Assembly (NCBI RefSeq): GCF_965279545.1
Contig: NZ_OZ257250.1
Location: 2,790,001 to 2,854,000, forward strand
Length of the DNA: 64,000 bases
DNA from: Methylibium sp965279545
Lineage (GTDB): Bacteria > Pseudomonadota > Gammaproteobacteria > Burkholderiales > Burkholderiaceae_C
Direction: 5' to 3'
Positions 34,216 through 42,289 of the stretch are shown piece after piece. The notes beneath the pieces were generated by a model. It saw only the letters and a program-made list of their open reading frames with translations. It was not told the DNA's origin and made no database searches. Each line of letters begins with the position of its first letter. Within the stretch, counting starts at the first letter, position 1. Made by a program: the position numbers and the translations under genes.

Positions 34216-36404
34216 TCATGAGCCTGCCCTTTTCCCCGAAGCCCGCTCGCCGCGCCACGGCGCTGCGCGCGCTGGCTGCGGCCGTGGTCAGCGTCGCGCT
34301 CGGCGGCGCTGCGCCGCCGGCCCTGGCGCAAAAGACCAAGTCGCGTGAACCGGTGACGCTGAATTTCGTGAACGCCGAGATCGAAGGCGTGGCACGCGCG
34401 ATCGGCGCCATCCTGGAGCGGCAGATCGTGATCGATCCGCGCGTCAAGGGCCAGATCACGCTGTACAGCGAGCAGCCGCTGTCGCCGCGCGAAGCCTATC
34501 TGAACTTCCTGGCGGCGCTGCGCGGGCTGGGCTTCACGGTGGTCGAAGTCGCCGGGCTGTTGAAGGTGGTGCCCGAAGCCGACGCCAAGCTGCAGACCGG
34601 CACCGTGTCGATCGGCACCGTCTCGCGCCAGGGCGACCAGATCATCACGCAGATCTTCCGGCTCAACCACGAGAACGCCAACAACCTGGTGGCCGTGCTG
34701 CGCCCGCTGATCAGCCCGAACAACACCATCAACGCCAACCCCGGCAACAACTCGCTGGTGATCACGGACTACGCCGACAACCTGCAGCGCATCGCGAAGG
34801 TGATCGCGACCATGGATGTGCCCGGGGCAACCGACGTCGAGGTGATCCCGCTGCAGCACGCCGTCGCGTCCGACATCGCGGTGCTCGTGCAACGGCTCTC
34901 CGACGCGCCCGTGGCGGCCGGCGGTCCGCCCGCCACGGCAGCCGGTGGCGGGCTGTCCGTGATGGCCGATTCACGGACCAACGCGCTGCTGGTCCGCGCC
35001 GCCAATCCGGCCAAGCTAGCTCAGGTGCGCGCGCTGATCGGCAAGCTGGACCAGCCGGGCGTCGGCGGCGCCGGAGGCAGCAACATCTACGTCGTCTACC
35101 TGAAGAACGCCGATGCGACGCGTCTCGCGCAAGTGCTGCGGGCCGCCTTCAGCAACAGCGGCAACGCGGGCAGCAGCAACCTCGCCAGCCCGGGCACGAA
35201 CATCGCGAACCTGGCGAGCACCCAGAACAACAACCAGAGTTCGACCACCGGCGCCTCTCCCCAGTCAACCAACCCCGTCAACTCGGTCGCGCAGCCCTCG
35301 ACGGGCGGCTTCATCCAAGCCGATCCGGCGACCAACGCGCTGATCATCACCGCGGCCGAACCGCTGTACCGCCAGTTGCGTTCCGTGATCGACCAGCTCG
35401 ACGCGCGCCGCGCCCAGGTCTATGTGGAAACCATGATCGTCGAGGTCAATGCCACCAAGGCCGCCGATGCGGGCATCCAGTGGCAAGGCCTGATCGGCAA
35501 GGACGGCGACAAGACCGGCCTGATCGGCGGCACCAACTTCGGCACCGGCGGCAACAACATCATCAACCTGTCGATCGCGGCGGCGGCGGGCGGCACGTCG
35601 CTCAGCAGCAGCCTGCCCTCGGCCGGGCTGAATCTCGGCGTCATTCGCAAGTTCGCGGGCATCTACACGCTAGGGGCACTGGCCCGCTTTCTCGAGACCA
35701 ATGCCGACGGCAACATCCTCTCCACGCCGAACCTGGTGACGCTGGACAACGAGGAGGCCAAGATCGTCGTCGGCCAGAACGTGCCCTTCGTGACCGGCTC
35801 CTTCACCAGCACGGGCACCGGCAGCGGCGCGACCAACCCCTTCCAGACCATCGAGCGCAAGGACGTCGGCATCACGCTGCGCGTGAAGCCCCAGATCGGC
35901 GAGAACGGCACCGTGCGCATGACCGTGTACCAGGAGGCGTCGAGTGTCGTGAACCAGAACGTCTCGCAAGGCGTGGCCGACGCGACCGCGGGGCTGGTGA
36001 CGAACAAGCGCTCGATCGAGTCGACCGTGGTGGTCAACGACGGCGACATCCTGGTCATGGGCGGCCTGATGCAGGACCAGTTCCAGAACAACACCAGCGG
36101 CGTGCCGGGGCTGTCCAGGTTGCCTGGTGTCGGCGCGCTGTTCCGCAGCGACAACCGCACGCGCACCAAGAGCAATCTGATGGTCTTCCTGCGCCCCCAG
36201 GTCATGCGCAGCGCCGAGAACAGCAATGCGCTGTCGCTCGACCGCTACGACCTGATCCGCGCCCAGCAGAAGGACACGCAGCCCGAACCGCGCGTGCTGC
36301 TGCCGACCTTCGAGGCCCCGGTGCTGCCGCCCCTGCGTCCGCCGCCGGGTGAACCGATGCAGCCCGCCCCCACGCCGCCGGCCTCGCCACCGTTGCAGAA
36401 CTGA
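34212..36404 (+). CDS. gspD: Type II secretion outer-membrane secretin GspD
   Basis: The 730-residue precursor forms the 15-fold outer-membrane channel. After a signal peptide ending PPALAQ come the N0 domain (VTLNFVNAEIEGVARAIGAI) and three KH-like N domains with repeated TNALLV/TNALII blocks. A long Ser/Asn linker sits in N3 (about residues 315-365). The secretin core has NADGNILSTPNLVTLDNEEAKI, VGQNVPFVTGSF, ERKDVGITLRVKPQI and VPGLSRLPGVGALFR. The tail (about 690-730) is Pro-rich. The ATG overlaps the gspN stop. No pilotin gene is visible nearby. Confidence 0.97.
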   Translation: MIMSLPFSPKPARRATALRALAAAVVSVALGGAAPPALAQKTKSREPVTLNFVNAEIEGVARAIGAILERQIVIDPRVKGQITLYSEQPLSPREAYLNFLAALRGLGFTVVEVAGLLKVVPEADAKLQTGTVSIGTVSRQGDQIITQIFRLNHENANNLVAVLRPLISPNNTINANPGNNSLVITDYADNLQRIAKVIATMDVPGATDVEVIPLQHAVASDIAVLVQRLSDAPVAAGGPPATAAGGGLSVMADSRTNALLVRAANPAKLAQVRALIGKLDQPGVGGAGGSNIYVVYLKNADATRLAQVLRAAFSNSGNAGSSNLASPGTNIANLASTQNNNQSSTTGASPQSTNPVNSVAQPSTGGFIQADPATNALIITAAEPLYRQLRSVIDQLDARRAQVYVETMIVEVNATKAADAGIQWQGLIGKDGDKTGLIGGTNFGTGGNNIINLSIAAAAGGTSLSSSLPSAGLNLGVIRKFAGIYTLGALARFLETNADGNILSTPNLVTLDNEEAKIVVGQNVPFVTGSFTSTGTGSGATNPFQTIERKDVGITLRVKPQIGENGTVRMTVYQEASSVVNQNVSQGVADATAGLVTNKRSIESTVVVNDGDILVMGGLMQDQFQNNTSGVPGLSRLPGVGALFRSDNRTRTKSNLMVFLRPQVMRSAENSNALSLDRYDLIRAQQKDTQPEPRVLLPTFEAPVLPPLRPPPGEPMQPAPTPPASPPLQN

Positions 36405-36419
36405 GCGCCGGGTCCCGCC

Positions 36420-37844
36420 ATGTCCACCCGCCATCCGCTGCCCTACGCCTACGCGAAGGCGCATTCGTTGCTGCTCGAGGACAATGGCAGCCAGCTCGTG
36501 CTGTGGGCCGGCGACAGCGTGTCGCCATCGGTGCTGAGCGAAGTGATGCGGCTCTATGCGGTCGATGCGCTCGAGCGCGAAGCGCCGGCCACGCTGTCGC
36601 AGCGCATCGCGCGGGTCTATGCCGGTGGCGAGTCCAGCGCCGCGGCGGTGATCGGCGAGGTCGAGAGCGGCGTCGACCTGTCACGGTTGATGCAGGACCT
36701 GCCGGCCGTCGAGGATCTGCTCGAAGCCGCCAACGACGCGCCCATCATCCGCATGCTCAACGCGCTGCTGACACAAGCCGCGAAGGACGGCGCCAGCGAC
36801 ATCCACATCGAGCCCTACGAGCGCAGCTCGGCGGTGCGCTTCCGCGTTGACGGCACGCTGCGCGAGGTGGTGCAGCCGAACAAGGCGCTGCACGCGGCAC
36901 TGATCTCGCGCCTGAAGATCATGGCCGAGCTCGACATCTCGGAGAAGCGATTGCCGCAGGACGGTCGCATCTCGCTGCGCATCGGCGGGCGTGCAATCGA
37001 CGTGCGCGTTTCCACATTGCCCAGCGCCCATGGCGAGCGCGCGGTGCTGCGCTTGCTCGACAAGGGCGACAGCACGCGCTTCTCGCTCGAATCGCTGGGC
37101 ATGAGCGGCGAGACGCTCGAGAAATTCAAGCGCCTGATGGCCCAGCCGCACGGCATCGTGCTGGTCACCGGACCGACTGGCTCGGGCAAGACGACCACGC
37201 TGTACGCCGGCCTCGGCCAGGTCGACACGCAAACGACCAACGTGCTTACGGTCGAGGACCCGATCGAGTACGAGCTGCCCGGCATCGGCCAGACCCAGGT
37301 CAATCCGAAGATCGACCTGACCTTCGCCAAGTCGCTGCGCGCGATCCTGCGCCAGGACCCGGACGTGATCATGATCGGCGAGATCCGCGACTTCGAGACC
37401 GCGCAGATCGCAATCCAGGCCTCGCTGACCGGCCATCTGGTGCTCGCCACGCTGCACACCAACGACGCGCCCAGCGCCGTCACGCGGCTGACCGACATGG
37501 GCATCGAGCCCTTCCTGCTGAGTTCGTCGCTGCTCGGCGTGCTGGCGCAGCGCCTCGTGCGCAAGCTCTGCCCCGAGTGCAAGAAGCAGGACGACAAGGG
37601 CCGCTGGCACCCGGTCGGCTGCCCGGCCTGCGGCAGCACCGGCTACAAGGGTCGCACGGGGGTCTACGAGCTGATGGTCGCCGACAGCGCCATCCAGAGC
37701 CTGATCCACAACCGCGCCGCCGAGTCGCAAGTCTTCGTGGCGGCCGAACGCGCCGGCATGAAGACCATGCGCGAAGACGGCGAACGGCTGGTCGCCGGCG
37801 GCGTGACCTCGCTCGAAGAGCTGATGCGGGTCACACGGGAATGA
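36420..37844 (+). CDS. gspE: Type II secretion ATPase GspE
   Basis: The 474-residue cytoplasmic hexameric ATPase drives pseudopilus assembly. It has Walker A GPTGSGKTTT (about residues 250-259), an Asp box in LTVEDPIEYELPGIGQTQVN, Walker B VIMIGEIRD and a His box LATLHTNDA. A zinc-binding tetracysteine (CPEC at about 384-387, CPAC at about 401-404) is complete. The N1E domain is shorter than in Pseudomonas XcpR. It starts 15 bases after gspD. A 113-base gap with two hairpins precedes gspF. Confidence 0.97.
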   Translation: MSTRHPLPYAYAKAHSLLLEDNGSQLVLWAGDSVSPSVLSEVMRLYAVDALEREAPATLSQRIARVYAGGESSAAAVIGEVESGVDLSRLMQDLPAVEDLLEAANDAPIIRMLNALLTQAAKDGASDIHIEPYERSSAVRFRVDGTLREVVQPNKALHAALISRLKIMAELDISEKRLPQDGRISLRIGGRAIDVRVSTLPSAHGERAVLRLLDKGDSTRFSLESLGMSGETLEKFKRLMAQPHGIVLVTGPTGSGKTTTLYAGLGQVDTQTTNVLTVEDPIEYELPGIGQTQVNPKIDLTFAKSLRAILRQDPDVIMIGEIRDFETAQIAIQASLTGHLVLATLHTNDAPSAVTRLTDMGIEPFLLSSSLLGVLAQRLVRKLCPECKKQDDKGRWHPVGCPACGSTGYKGRTGVYELMVADSAIQSLIHNRAAESQVFVAAERAGMKTMREDGERLVAGGVTSLEELMRVTRE

Positions 37845-37876
37845 TGAATCCATCGCTCTGGGGAACGCGCGCTCAC

Positions 37877-37939
37877 GATCCGGGCATCGAGCCCGGATCG
37901 CTCGCCGGTCGCTGCGCTGGTCGATCCCCGTAGACGGGG
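37877..37939 (+). repeat. Two hairpins in the gspE-gspF gap
   Basis: GATCCGGGC (37877-37885) pairs perfectly with GCCCGGATC (37891-37899) around ATCGA. Some 26 bases later CCCCG (37926-37930) pairs with CGGGG (37935-37939) around TAGA. No T run follows, so these are not ordinary terminators. They could lower gspF expression, stabilise the upstream transcript or be REP-like units. Confidence 0.55.
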
Positions 37940-37957
37940 CCCTTCGCCACGCGCCCT

Positions 37958-39172
37958 ATGCCCGCCTACAAGTTCGACGCCCTCGACGCCGCCGGCAAGC
38001 CCAAGACGGGACTGCTGGAAGCCGACAACGCGCGCGCCGCGCGCGCGCAGTTGCGGCTGCAGCAGCTCGTGCCGCTCGAGGTCAGGCCCGTGTTCTCGCA
38101 GGCGGTCAACACCCGTTCGTTCCATCTGGGTCGCCGCGTCTTCAACAGCACGGGTTTGGCGATCTGGACCCGCCAGCTGGCAGGGCTCGTCAGTGCCGGC
38201 CTGCCGCTCGAGCGTGCCCTGACCGCGCTGGCCGACGAGGCCGACGACCCAAGCCAGCGTGAGCTGCTCGCTCACCTGCGGGCCGAGGTCAACGCCGGCT
38301 CGCCGTTCGCGCGCGCGCTGGGCAATGCACCGCGCGAGTTTGACGACGTGTACCGCGCAGTGGTCGGCGCCGGTGAGCAGACCGGCCAGCTCGGCTTGGT
38401 GCTCGAAAAGTTGGCCGATGACCTGGAAGAGCGCCAGGAGCTGCGCAGCAAGCTGATCGGCGCGGCGCTCTACCCGGCGATCGTGTCACTGGTGGCCATC
38501 GTGATCGTGGTGTTCCTGGTCACCTACGTCGTGCCGCAGGTCGCCAGCGTGTTCGTCAGCGGCAAGCGTGCGCTGCCCTTCCTCACCAGTGCCATGCTCG
38601 CGATCAGCGCCTTCTTGCGCAGTTGGGGCTGGCTGATGGCCCTGGCCGTCGCAGGCAGCGTGGGGACACTGCTCTTCATGCGCCGCAACGAAGCCTTTCG
38701 CGAACGCTTCGACGCGTTCTGGCTCACCTTGCCGCTGGTCGGCCGCCTCTCGCGCGGCTACAACGCTGCGCGCTTCGCCGGCACGCTGGCGATGCTGGCC
38801 GGCGCTGGCGTGCCGATCCTCAAGGCCTTGCAGGCCGCCGCCGAAACCCTGAGCAACCGCGCAATGCGTGCCGATGCGATGGCCGCCCTCGTTCAGGTGC
38901 GAGAAGGTGCGCCGCTGGCCTCGGCATTGGCCGGCAAGCGGCGCTTCCCGGGCCTGCTGGCGATGTTCGCGCGCCTGGGCGAGCAGACGGGTCAGTTGCC
39001 GATGATGCTGCAGCGTGCAGCAAACCAGCTCGGCACCGAGGTACAGCGGCGGGCGCTGGCGCTCGCCACCATCCTCGAGCCGCTGCTGATCGTCGTCATG
39101 GGCGCGGTGGTGATGCTGATCGTGCTGGCGGTGCTGTTGCCGATCATCCAGCTCAACACCTGGGTGAAATGA
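37958..39172 (+). CDS. gspF: Type II secretion inner-membrane protein GspF
   Basis: The 404-residue polytopic protein has two T2SSF domains. The first, WTRQLAGLVSAGLPLERALTALADEAD, and the second, ARFAGTLAMLAGAGVPILKALQAAAETLSN, repeat the same fold. Three transmembrane helices are at about residues 170-195, 222-240 and 375-397. It is the central platform protein contacted by GspE. The start has only a weak ribosome site. A long hairpin follows the stop and ends the operon. Confidence 0.96.
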   Translation: MPAYKFDALDAAGKPKTGLLEADNARAARAQLRLQQLVPLEVRPVFSQAVNTRSFHLGRRVFNSTGLAIWTRQLAGLVSAGLPLERALTALADEADDPSQRELLAHLRAEVNAGSPFARALGNAPREFDDVYRAVVGAGEQTGQLGLVLEKLADDLEERQELRSKLIGAALYPAIVSLVAIVIVVFLVTYVVPQVASVFVSGKRALPFLTSAMLAISAFLRSWGWLMALAVAGSVGTLLFMRRNEAFRERFDAFWLTLPLVGRLSRGYNAARFAGTLAMLAGAGVPILKALQAAAETLSNRAMRADAMAALVQVREGAPLASALAGKRRFPGLLAMFARLGEQTGQLPMMLQRAANQLGTEVQRRALALATILEPLLIVVMGAVVMLIVLAVLLPIIQLNTWVK

Positions 39173-39198
39173 ATACCGGCCCCGCAGGGCCGGTATTC
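39172..39198. terminator. Bidirectional terminator-like hairpin after gspF
   Basis: AATACCGGCCC (39172-39182) and GGGCCGGTATT (39187-39197) form a perfect 11-bp stem with a CGCA loop. It starts inside the gspF stop codon and lies between two convergent genes. The T run is short, so efficiency may be partial. Confidence 0.75.
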
Positions 39199-39219
39199 AC
39201 CGCTCGATCGACGCAGGAC

Positions 39220-39516
39220 TCAGAGCCGGTCAGTCTTGGACTGTTCGTCGCGCAGCGACAGCGTCTTGGCACCGCCCAACTGCGCACCGGCCTGTGTCAG
39301 TGACACAAATGTCGTCGGATGCAGCTGTGACAGCCGCGACGCTTCGATCCGGCGCACGAAGTGCCAGCCCGCGGGCGTCTTGACGAAGGCAAAGCCCGTC
39401 GGCAAGTCGACGAACACACCGAAATCCTCGACCGGAACGGTCGTTTCAGCGTGGACGGGCAGCACGGCCGCGACGACCAGGGACAGGGCAACCAGGGGGC
39501 GGAACAGAGTCTTCAT
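39220..39516 (-). CDS. Small secreted protein of unknown function
   Basis: The 98-residue protein has a good signal peptide (MKTLFRPLVALSLVVAAVLPVHA). A short mature domain follows, containing EDFGVFVDLPTGFAFVKTPAGWHFVRRIEASRL and many Leu/Thr residues toward the C-terminus. There is no Cys in the mature part. I do not recognise a named family. AGAGG lies a few bases before the ATG. A perfect -10 box is at 39633-39638, with a roughly 110-base leader containing repeats. It converges on gspF, so it could be a passenger of the secretion locus, but nothing in the sequence proves this. Confidence 0.8.
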   Translation of the reverse strand: MKTLFRPLVALSLVVAAVLPVHAETTVPVEDFGVFVDLPTGFAFVKTPAGWHFVRRIEASRLSQLHPTTFVSLTQAGAQLGGAKTLSLRDEQSKTDRL

Positions 39517-39531
39517 GACGAACCTCTAACC

Positions 39532-39617
39532 AAGCAGTCGATCGACGGCCTCTCTGTAAGACACCGTCACCGTCGTTTCTGAAGCAGTCGATCGACGGGC
39601 TGTAGCCCGTCACCGTC
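39532..39617. repeat. Imperfect tandem repeat and hairpin in the leader of the secreted protein
   Basis: A 17-bp block, AAGCAGTCGATCGACGG, occurs at 39532-39548 and again at 39582-39598. An 11-bp block, CCGTCACCGTC, occurs at 39564-39574 and 39607-39617. Together they make two roughly 45-50-bp units. Within the second, GACGGGC (39594-39600) pairs with GCCCGTC (39605-39611) around TGTA. All of this lies between the predicted promoter and the start codon of the 98-residue secreted protein. Confidence 0.8.
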
Positions 39618-39632
39618 TAACTAGGGTAAACC

Positions 39633-39661
39633 ATTATATGCTGGCGTCTCGAGGCTTGCAC
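39633..39661 (-). promoter_or_regulatory. Promoter of the small secreted protein gene
   Basis: The minus strand carries a perfect TATAAT (39633-39638). TGCAAG 16 bases upstream is a weak -35. Predicted transcription starts at about 39626, giving a leader of some 110 bases. The rest of the 39517-39818 gap holds a CGGGG/CCCCG hairpin (39734-39747) and the strong ribosome site of the next gene. Confidence 0.55.
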
Positions 39662-39818
39662 GGGTTATGTTGCAGCGCAGCATCGGCATGCCACTTCCGA
39701 TACCCCCGGCACGTGGGTTGCATGCGATCTGCTCGGGGTTTGCCCCGTTGATCCGGGGCTGGCTTGCGTCAGGCTTTGCTGCAATGGATCTCAATGGGTT
39801 GTTGTCTGGAGGATCTGC

Positions 39819-40832
39819 ATGCCGTCGTCCACCGCCACCGAACTCGTCACCGTGCCGAACGGGCTGCCACGATCGGGCCTGCCGATTGCCCACATGCGCA
39901 GCGTCTACCGCCTCGGTGACGTCGAGCGCCGGCTCGAGAAACTACCCGCCAAAGAGCACGAGAGCCTGCGCGCCACTTACGAGCGCATGCTCGAGAAGGG
40001 TGCAGAGCGCTTCCAGGTCAAGCCCTCGGGCGTGCCCGCGATGGATCACCTCTATGAGCAACTGCCCAATTTCCACGACGTGCTCGACGACGTGAAGCGC
40101 CAGCTCGCGCTGTGCCATGACAGTCGCGACGCACTCGAGATCACGCCCATGCTGCTGCTCGGCCCGCCCGGCGTCGGCAAGACCCATTTCGCCCGCGAGA
40201 TCGCGCAGTTGCTCGGCACCGGCCTGGGCTTCCTGTCGATGAGTTCGTTGACCGCCGGCTGGGTGCTCAGCGGCGCCTCGAGCCAATGGAAAGGCGCACG
40301 CCCCGGCAAGGTGTTCGAGACCCTGGTCGACGGCCAGTACGCCAATCCGGTGATGGTGGTCGACGAGATCGACAAGACGGGCGGCGAGCACGCCTACGAC
40401 CCGCTCGGCGCCCTGTACAGCCTGCTCGAGCACGACACCGCTGGCAGTTTCACCGACGAATTCGCCGAGGTGGCGATCGATGCCAGCCAGGTGATCTGGG
40501 TCGCCACCGCCAACGAAGCGCGCGCCATCCCCGAGCCGATCCTGAACCGCATGAACGTGTTCGAGGTCCAGACGCCCGATGCCGCCGCGGCGCGCTCGAT
40601 CGCGGCCCGGCTGTACCGCGGCATCCGCGCCGACCACGACTGGGGCAGTCGCTTCGCGCCGGCCCCGGGTGACGACGTGCTCGACGCCATGGCCGAGCTG
40701 GCACCGCGCGAGATGCGCCGCGCCTGGATGACCGCTTTCGGCAATGCCAAGCTCTCTGGCCGCAACGAGGTGCAGGTGCGCGACCTGCCGCAGGCACACG
40801 GCAAGCGCTCGCCGATCGGCTTCGTGCAGTAG
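39819..40832 (+). CDS. Lon-like AAA+ ATPase without protease domain
   Basis: The 337-residue protein is a single AAA+ module. Walker A is LLLGPPGVGKTHFA (Lys121) and Walker B is VMVVDEIDKTGG (about residues 177-188). Sensor 1 is VIWVATANEARAIPEPILNRM with an arginine finger, and a helical lid ends in EMRRAWMTAFGNAKLSG. The sequence around Walker A and sensor 1 resembles Lon. There is neither a Lon N-terminal substrate domain nor the Ser-Lys protease domain. The N-terminal 90 residues carry a coiled-coil-like stretch. GGAGG precedes the ATG. It probably remodels or unfolds a partner; the partner is unknown. The next gene is a nucleotidase. Confidence 0.88.
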   Translation: MPSSTATELVTVPNGLPRSGLPIAHMRSVYRLGDVERRLEKLPAKEHESLRATYERMLEKGAERFQVKPSGVPAMDHLYEQLPNFHDVLDDVKRQLALCHDSRDALEITPMLLLGPPGVGKTHFAREIAQLLGTGLGFLSMSSLTAGWVLSGASSQWKGARPGKVFETLVDGQYANPVMVVDEIDKTGGEHAYDPLGALYSLLEHDTAGSFTDEFAEVAIDASQVIWVATANEARAIPEPILNRMNVFEVQTPDAAAARSIAARLYRGIRADHDWGSRFAPAPGDDVLDAMAELAPREMRRAWMTAFGNAKLSGRNEVQVRDLPQAHGKRSPIGFVQ

Positions 40833-40897
40833 TCCCGACGCGGACAAGCGGCGAGGCGCATGCGGTGCCAGGCATGCCGCCGGGCTAGGATGCGCGC

Positions 40898-41794
40898 ATG
40901 TCCGTTTCCCTCGCCGGCCAGCTCGTGGTGGCCATTTCCTCGCGCGCGCTGTTCGACTTCGAAGAAGAGAACACGGTCTTCGAAGGCAACGATGACCGCG
41001 CCTACATGCAGCTGCAGCTGCAGCGGCTCGAACAGCCGGCGCGGCCCGGCGTCGCGTTCTCGCTGGTGCACAAGCTGCTCGCCTTCACCACGCCCGAGGC
41101 ACCGCGCGTCGAGGTGGTGATCCTGTCGCGCAACGACCCGGTCTCCGGCATGCGGGTGTTCCGCTCGGCCCAGCACTACGGCCTGCCGATCCAGCGCGGC
41201 GTGTTCACGCGCGGCAGCTCGCCGTGGCGCTACCTGAAGCCCCTGCATGCCAATCTTTTCCTGAGCGCCAACGATGCCGACGTGCGCTCGGCGCTCGAGG
41301 CCGGCGTGCCGGCGGCCCGCGTGCTGCCGCATGCGGCACGCGCCTCCGAGGCCCACCCGAACGAGGTTCGCATCGCCTTCGACGGCGATGCCGTGCTGTT
41401 TTCCGACGAGGCCGAGCAGGTGTTCCAGAGCGACGGGCTCGACGCCTTCCAGCGCCACGAGGCCGACCGCGCCGCCAGTCCGCTCGCGGCCGGCCCGTTC
41501 AAGCCGCTGCTCCACGCTTTGCAGCAGCTGCAGCAGGCCAGCACCGACCGCATGCGCCTGCGCACCGCGCTGGTCACCGCGCGCAGCGCACCAGCGCACG
41601 AGCGCGCGATCCGCACGCTGATGAACTGGCACATCGAGGTCGATGAGGCGATGTTCCTCGGCGGCCTGCCGAAGGGCGAATTCCTGCGTGAGTTCGAGCC
41701 TGACTTCTTCTTCGACGATCAGACGCGCCACGTCGAGAGCGCGGCGCACCACGTGCCGGCCGGACACGTGGCCTCGGGCGTGTCCAACCCCTGA
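40898..41794 (+). CDS. Cytosolic 5'-nucleotidase, cN-I type
   Basis: The 298-residue protein matches the 5'-nucleotidase family that includes animal cytosolic nucleotidase IA. The N-terminus LVVAISSRALFDFEEENTVFE contains a substituted version of the HAD motif I region. VEVVILSRNDPVSGMRVF, GVFTRGSSPWRYLKPLHANLFLSAN, IAFDGDAVLFSDEAE and WHIEVDEAMFLGGLPKGEFL follow in family order. DGDAVLF is the HAD nucleophile motif. It dephosphorylates nucleoside monophosphates, most likely AMP, by analogy. It follows the AAA+ gene by 65 bases in the same direction. Confidence 0.87.
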   Translation: MSVSLAGQLVVAISSRALFDFEEENTVFEGNDDRAYMQLQLQRLEQPARPGVAFSLVHKLLAFTTPEAPRVEVVILSRNDPVSGMRVFRSAQHYGLPIQRGVFTRGSSPWRYLKPLHANLFLSANDADVRSALEAGVPAARVLPHAARASEAHPNEVRIAFDGDAVLFSDEAEQVFQSDGLDAFQRHEADRAASPLAAGPFKPLLHALQQLQQASTDRMRLRTALVTARSAPAHERAIRTLMNWHIEVDEAMFLGGLPKGEFLREFEPDFFFDDQTRHVESAAHHVPAGHVASGVSNP

Positions 41795-41841
41795 GGACGC
41801 CCGGTCCGTCGTGACGCGGCCTGCCGCTCCGGAGTACAGCC

Positions 41842-42135
41842 ATGACCGACGACTTCTTCGCCCCGCCCCCGTTCAAGGCCGAAGAGGCACTCACCACGCT
41901 CAAGCGCAGCCTGCGCGAATGGCGGCTGGTCGAGCGCGCGGGCCGCTTCGAGTTGCACGGTCGGGCGGTTGTCGAACTGGCATTGGAAGCCGGTGCGATC
42001 CGCGCGCGCGTGGTGCGCCAGCCGGCGCAGTCGCCGCAATGGAGCGACAAGCTGCTCAGGAACAGCGCCGACATTCGCCGCTTCGGCGACGAGCTCAAGC
42101 AGTTGCTGGCACGCTGGGACGACAGCGACGACTGA
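41842..42135 (+). CDS. Conserved hypothetical protein
   Basis: The 97-residue acidic protein begins MTDDFFAPPPFKAEEALTTLKRSLREW. It has alternating helix and strand segments (RAVVELALEAGAIRARVV) and ends WDDSDD. No signal peptide, membrane helix or metal motif is visible. I do not recognise a named family. It follows the nucleotidase by 47 bases and may be cotranscribed with it. Codon use matches the neighbours, which supports a real gene. Confidence 0.72.
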   Translation: MTDDFFAPPPFKAEEALTTLKRSLREWRLVERAGRFELHGRAVVELALEAGAIRARVVRQPAQSPQWSDKLLRNSADIRRFGDELKQLLARWDDSDD

Positions 42136-42289
42136 CCCCCGGGCAGTTCGGGGCTCCCTCCTGCGTGCCACCCGGCACCGCGATGGCCGCAGGCCCGGTG
42201 GCAGCGTTTACGTAGTTTCCGGCATGGCCCCGCCGGCGGGAGCCTCTAGCATTCCTCACGCTTTGAAGTTTCCCTCGAAGGAGTTCCGT

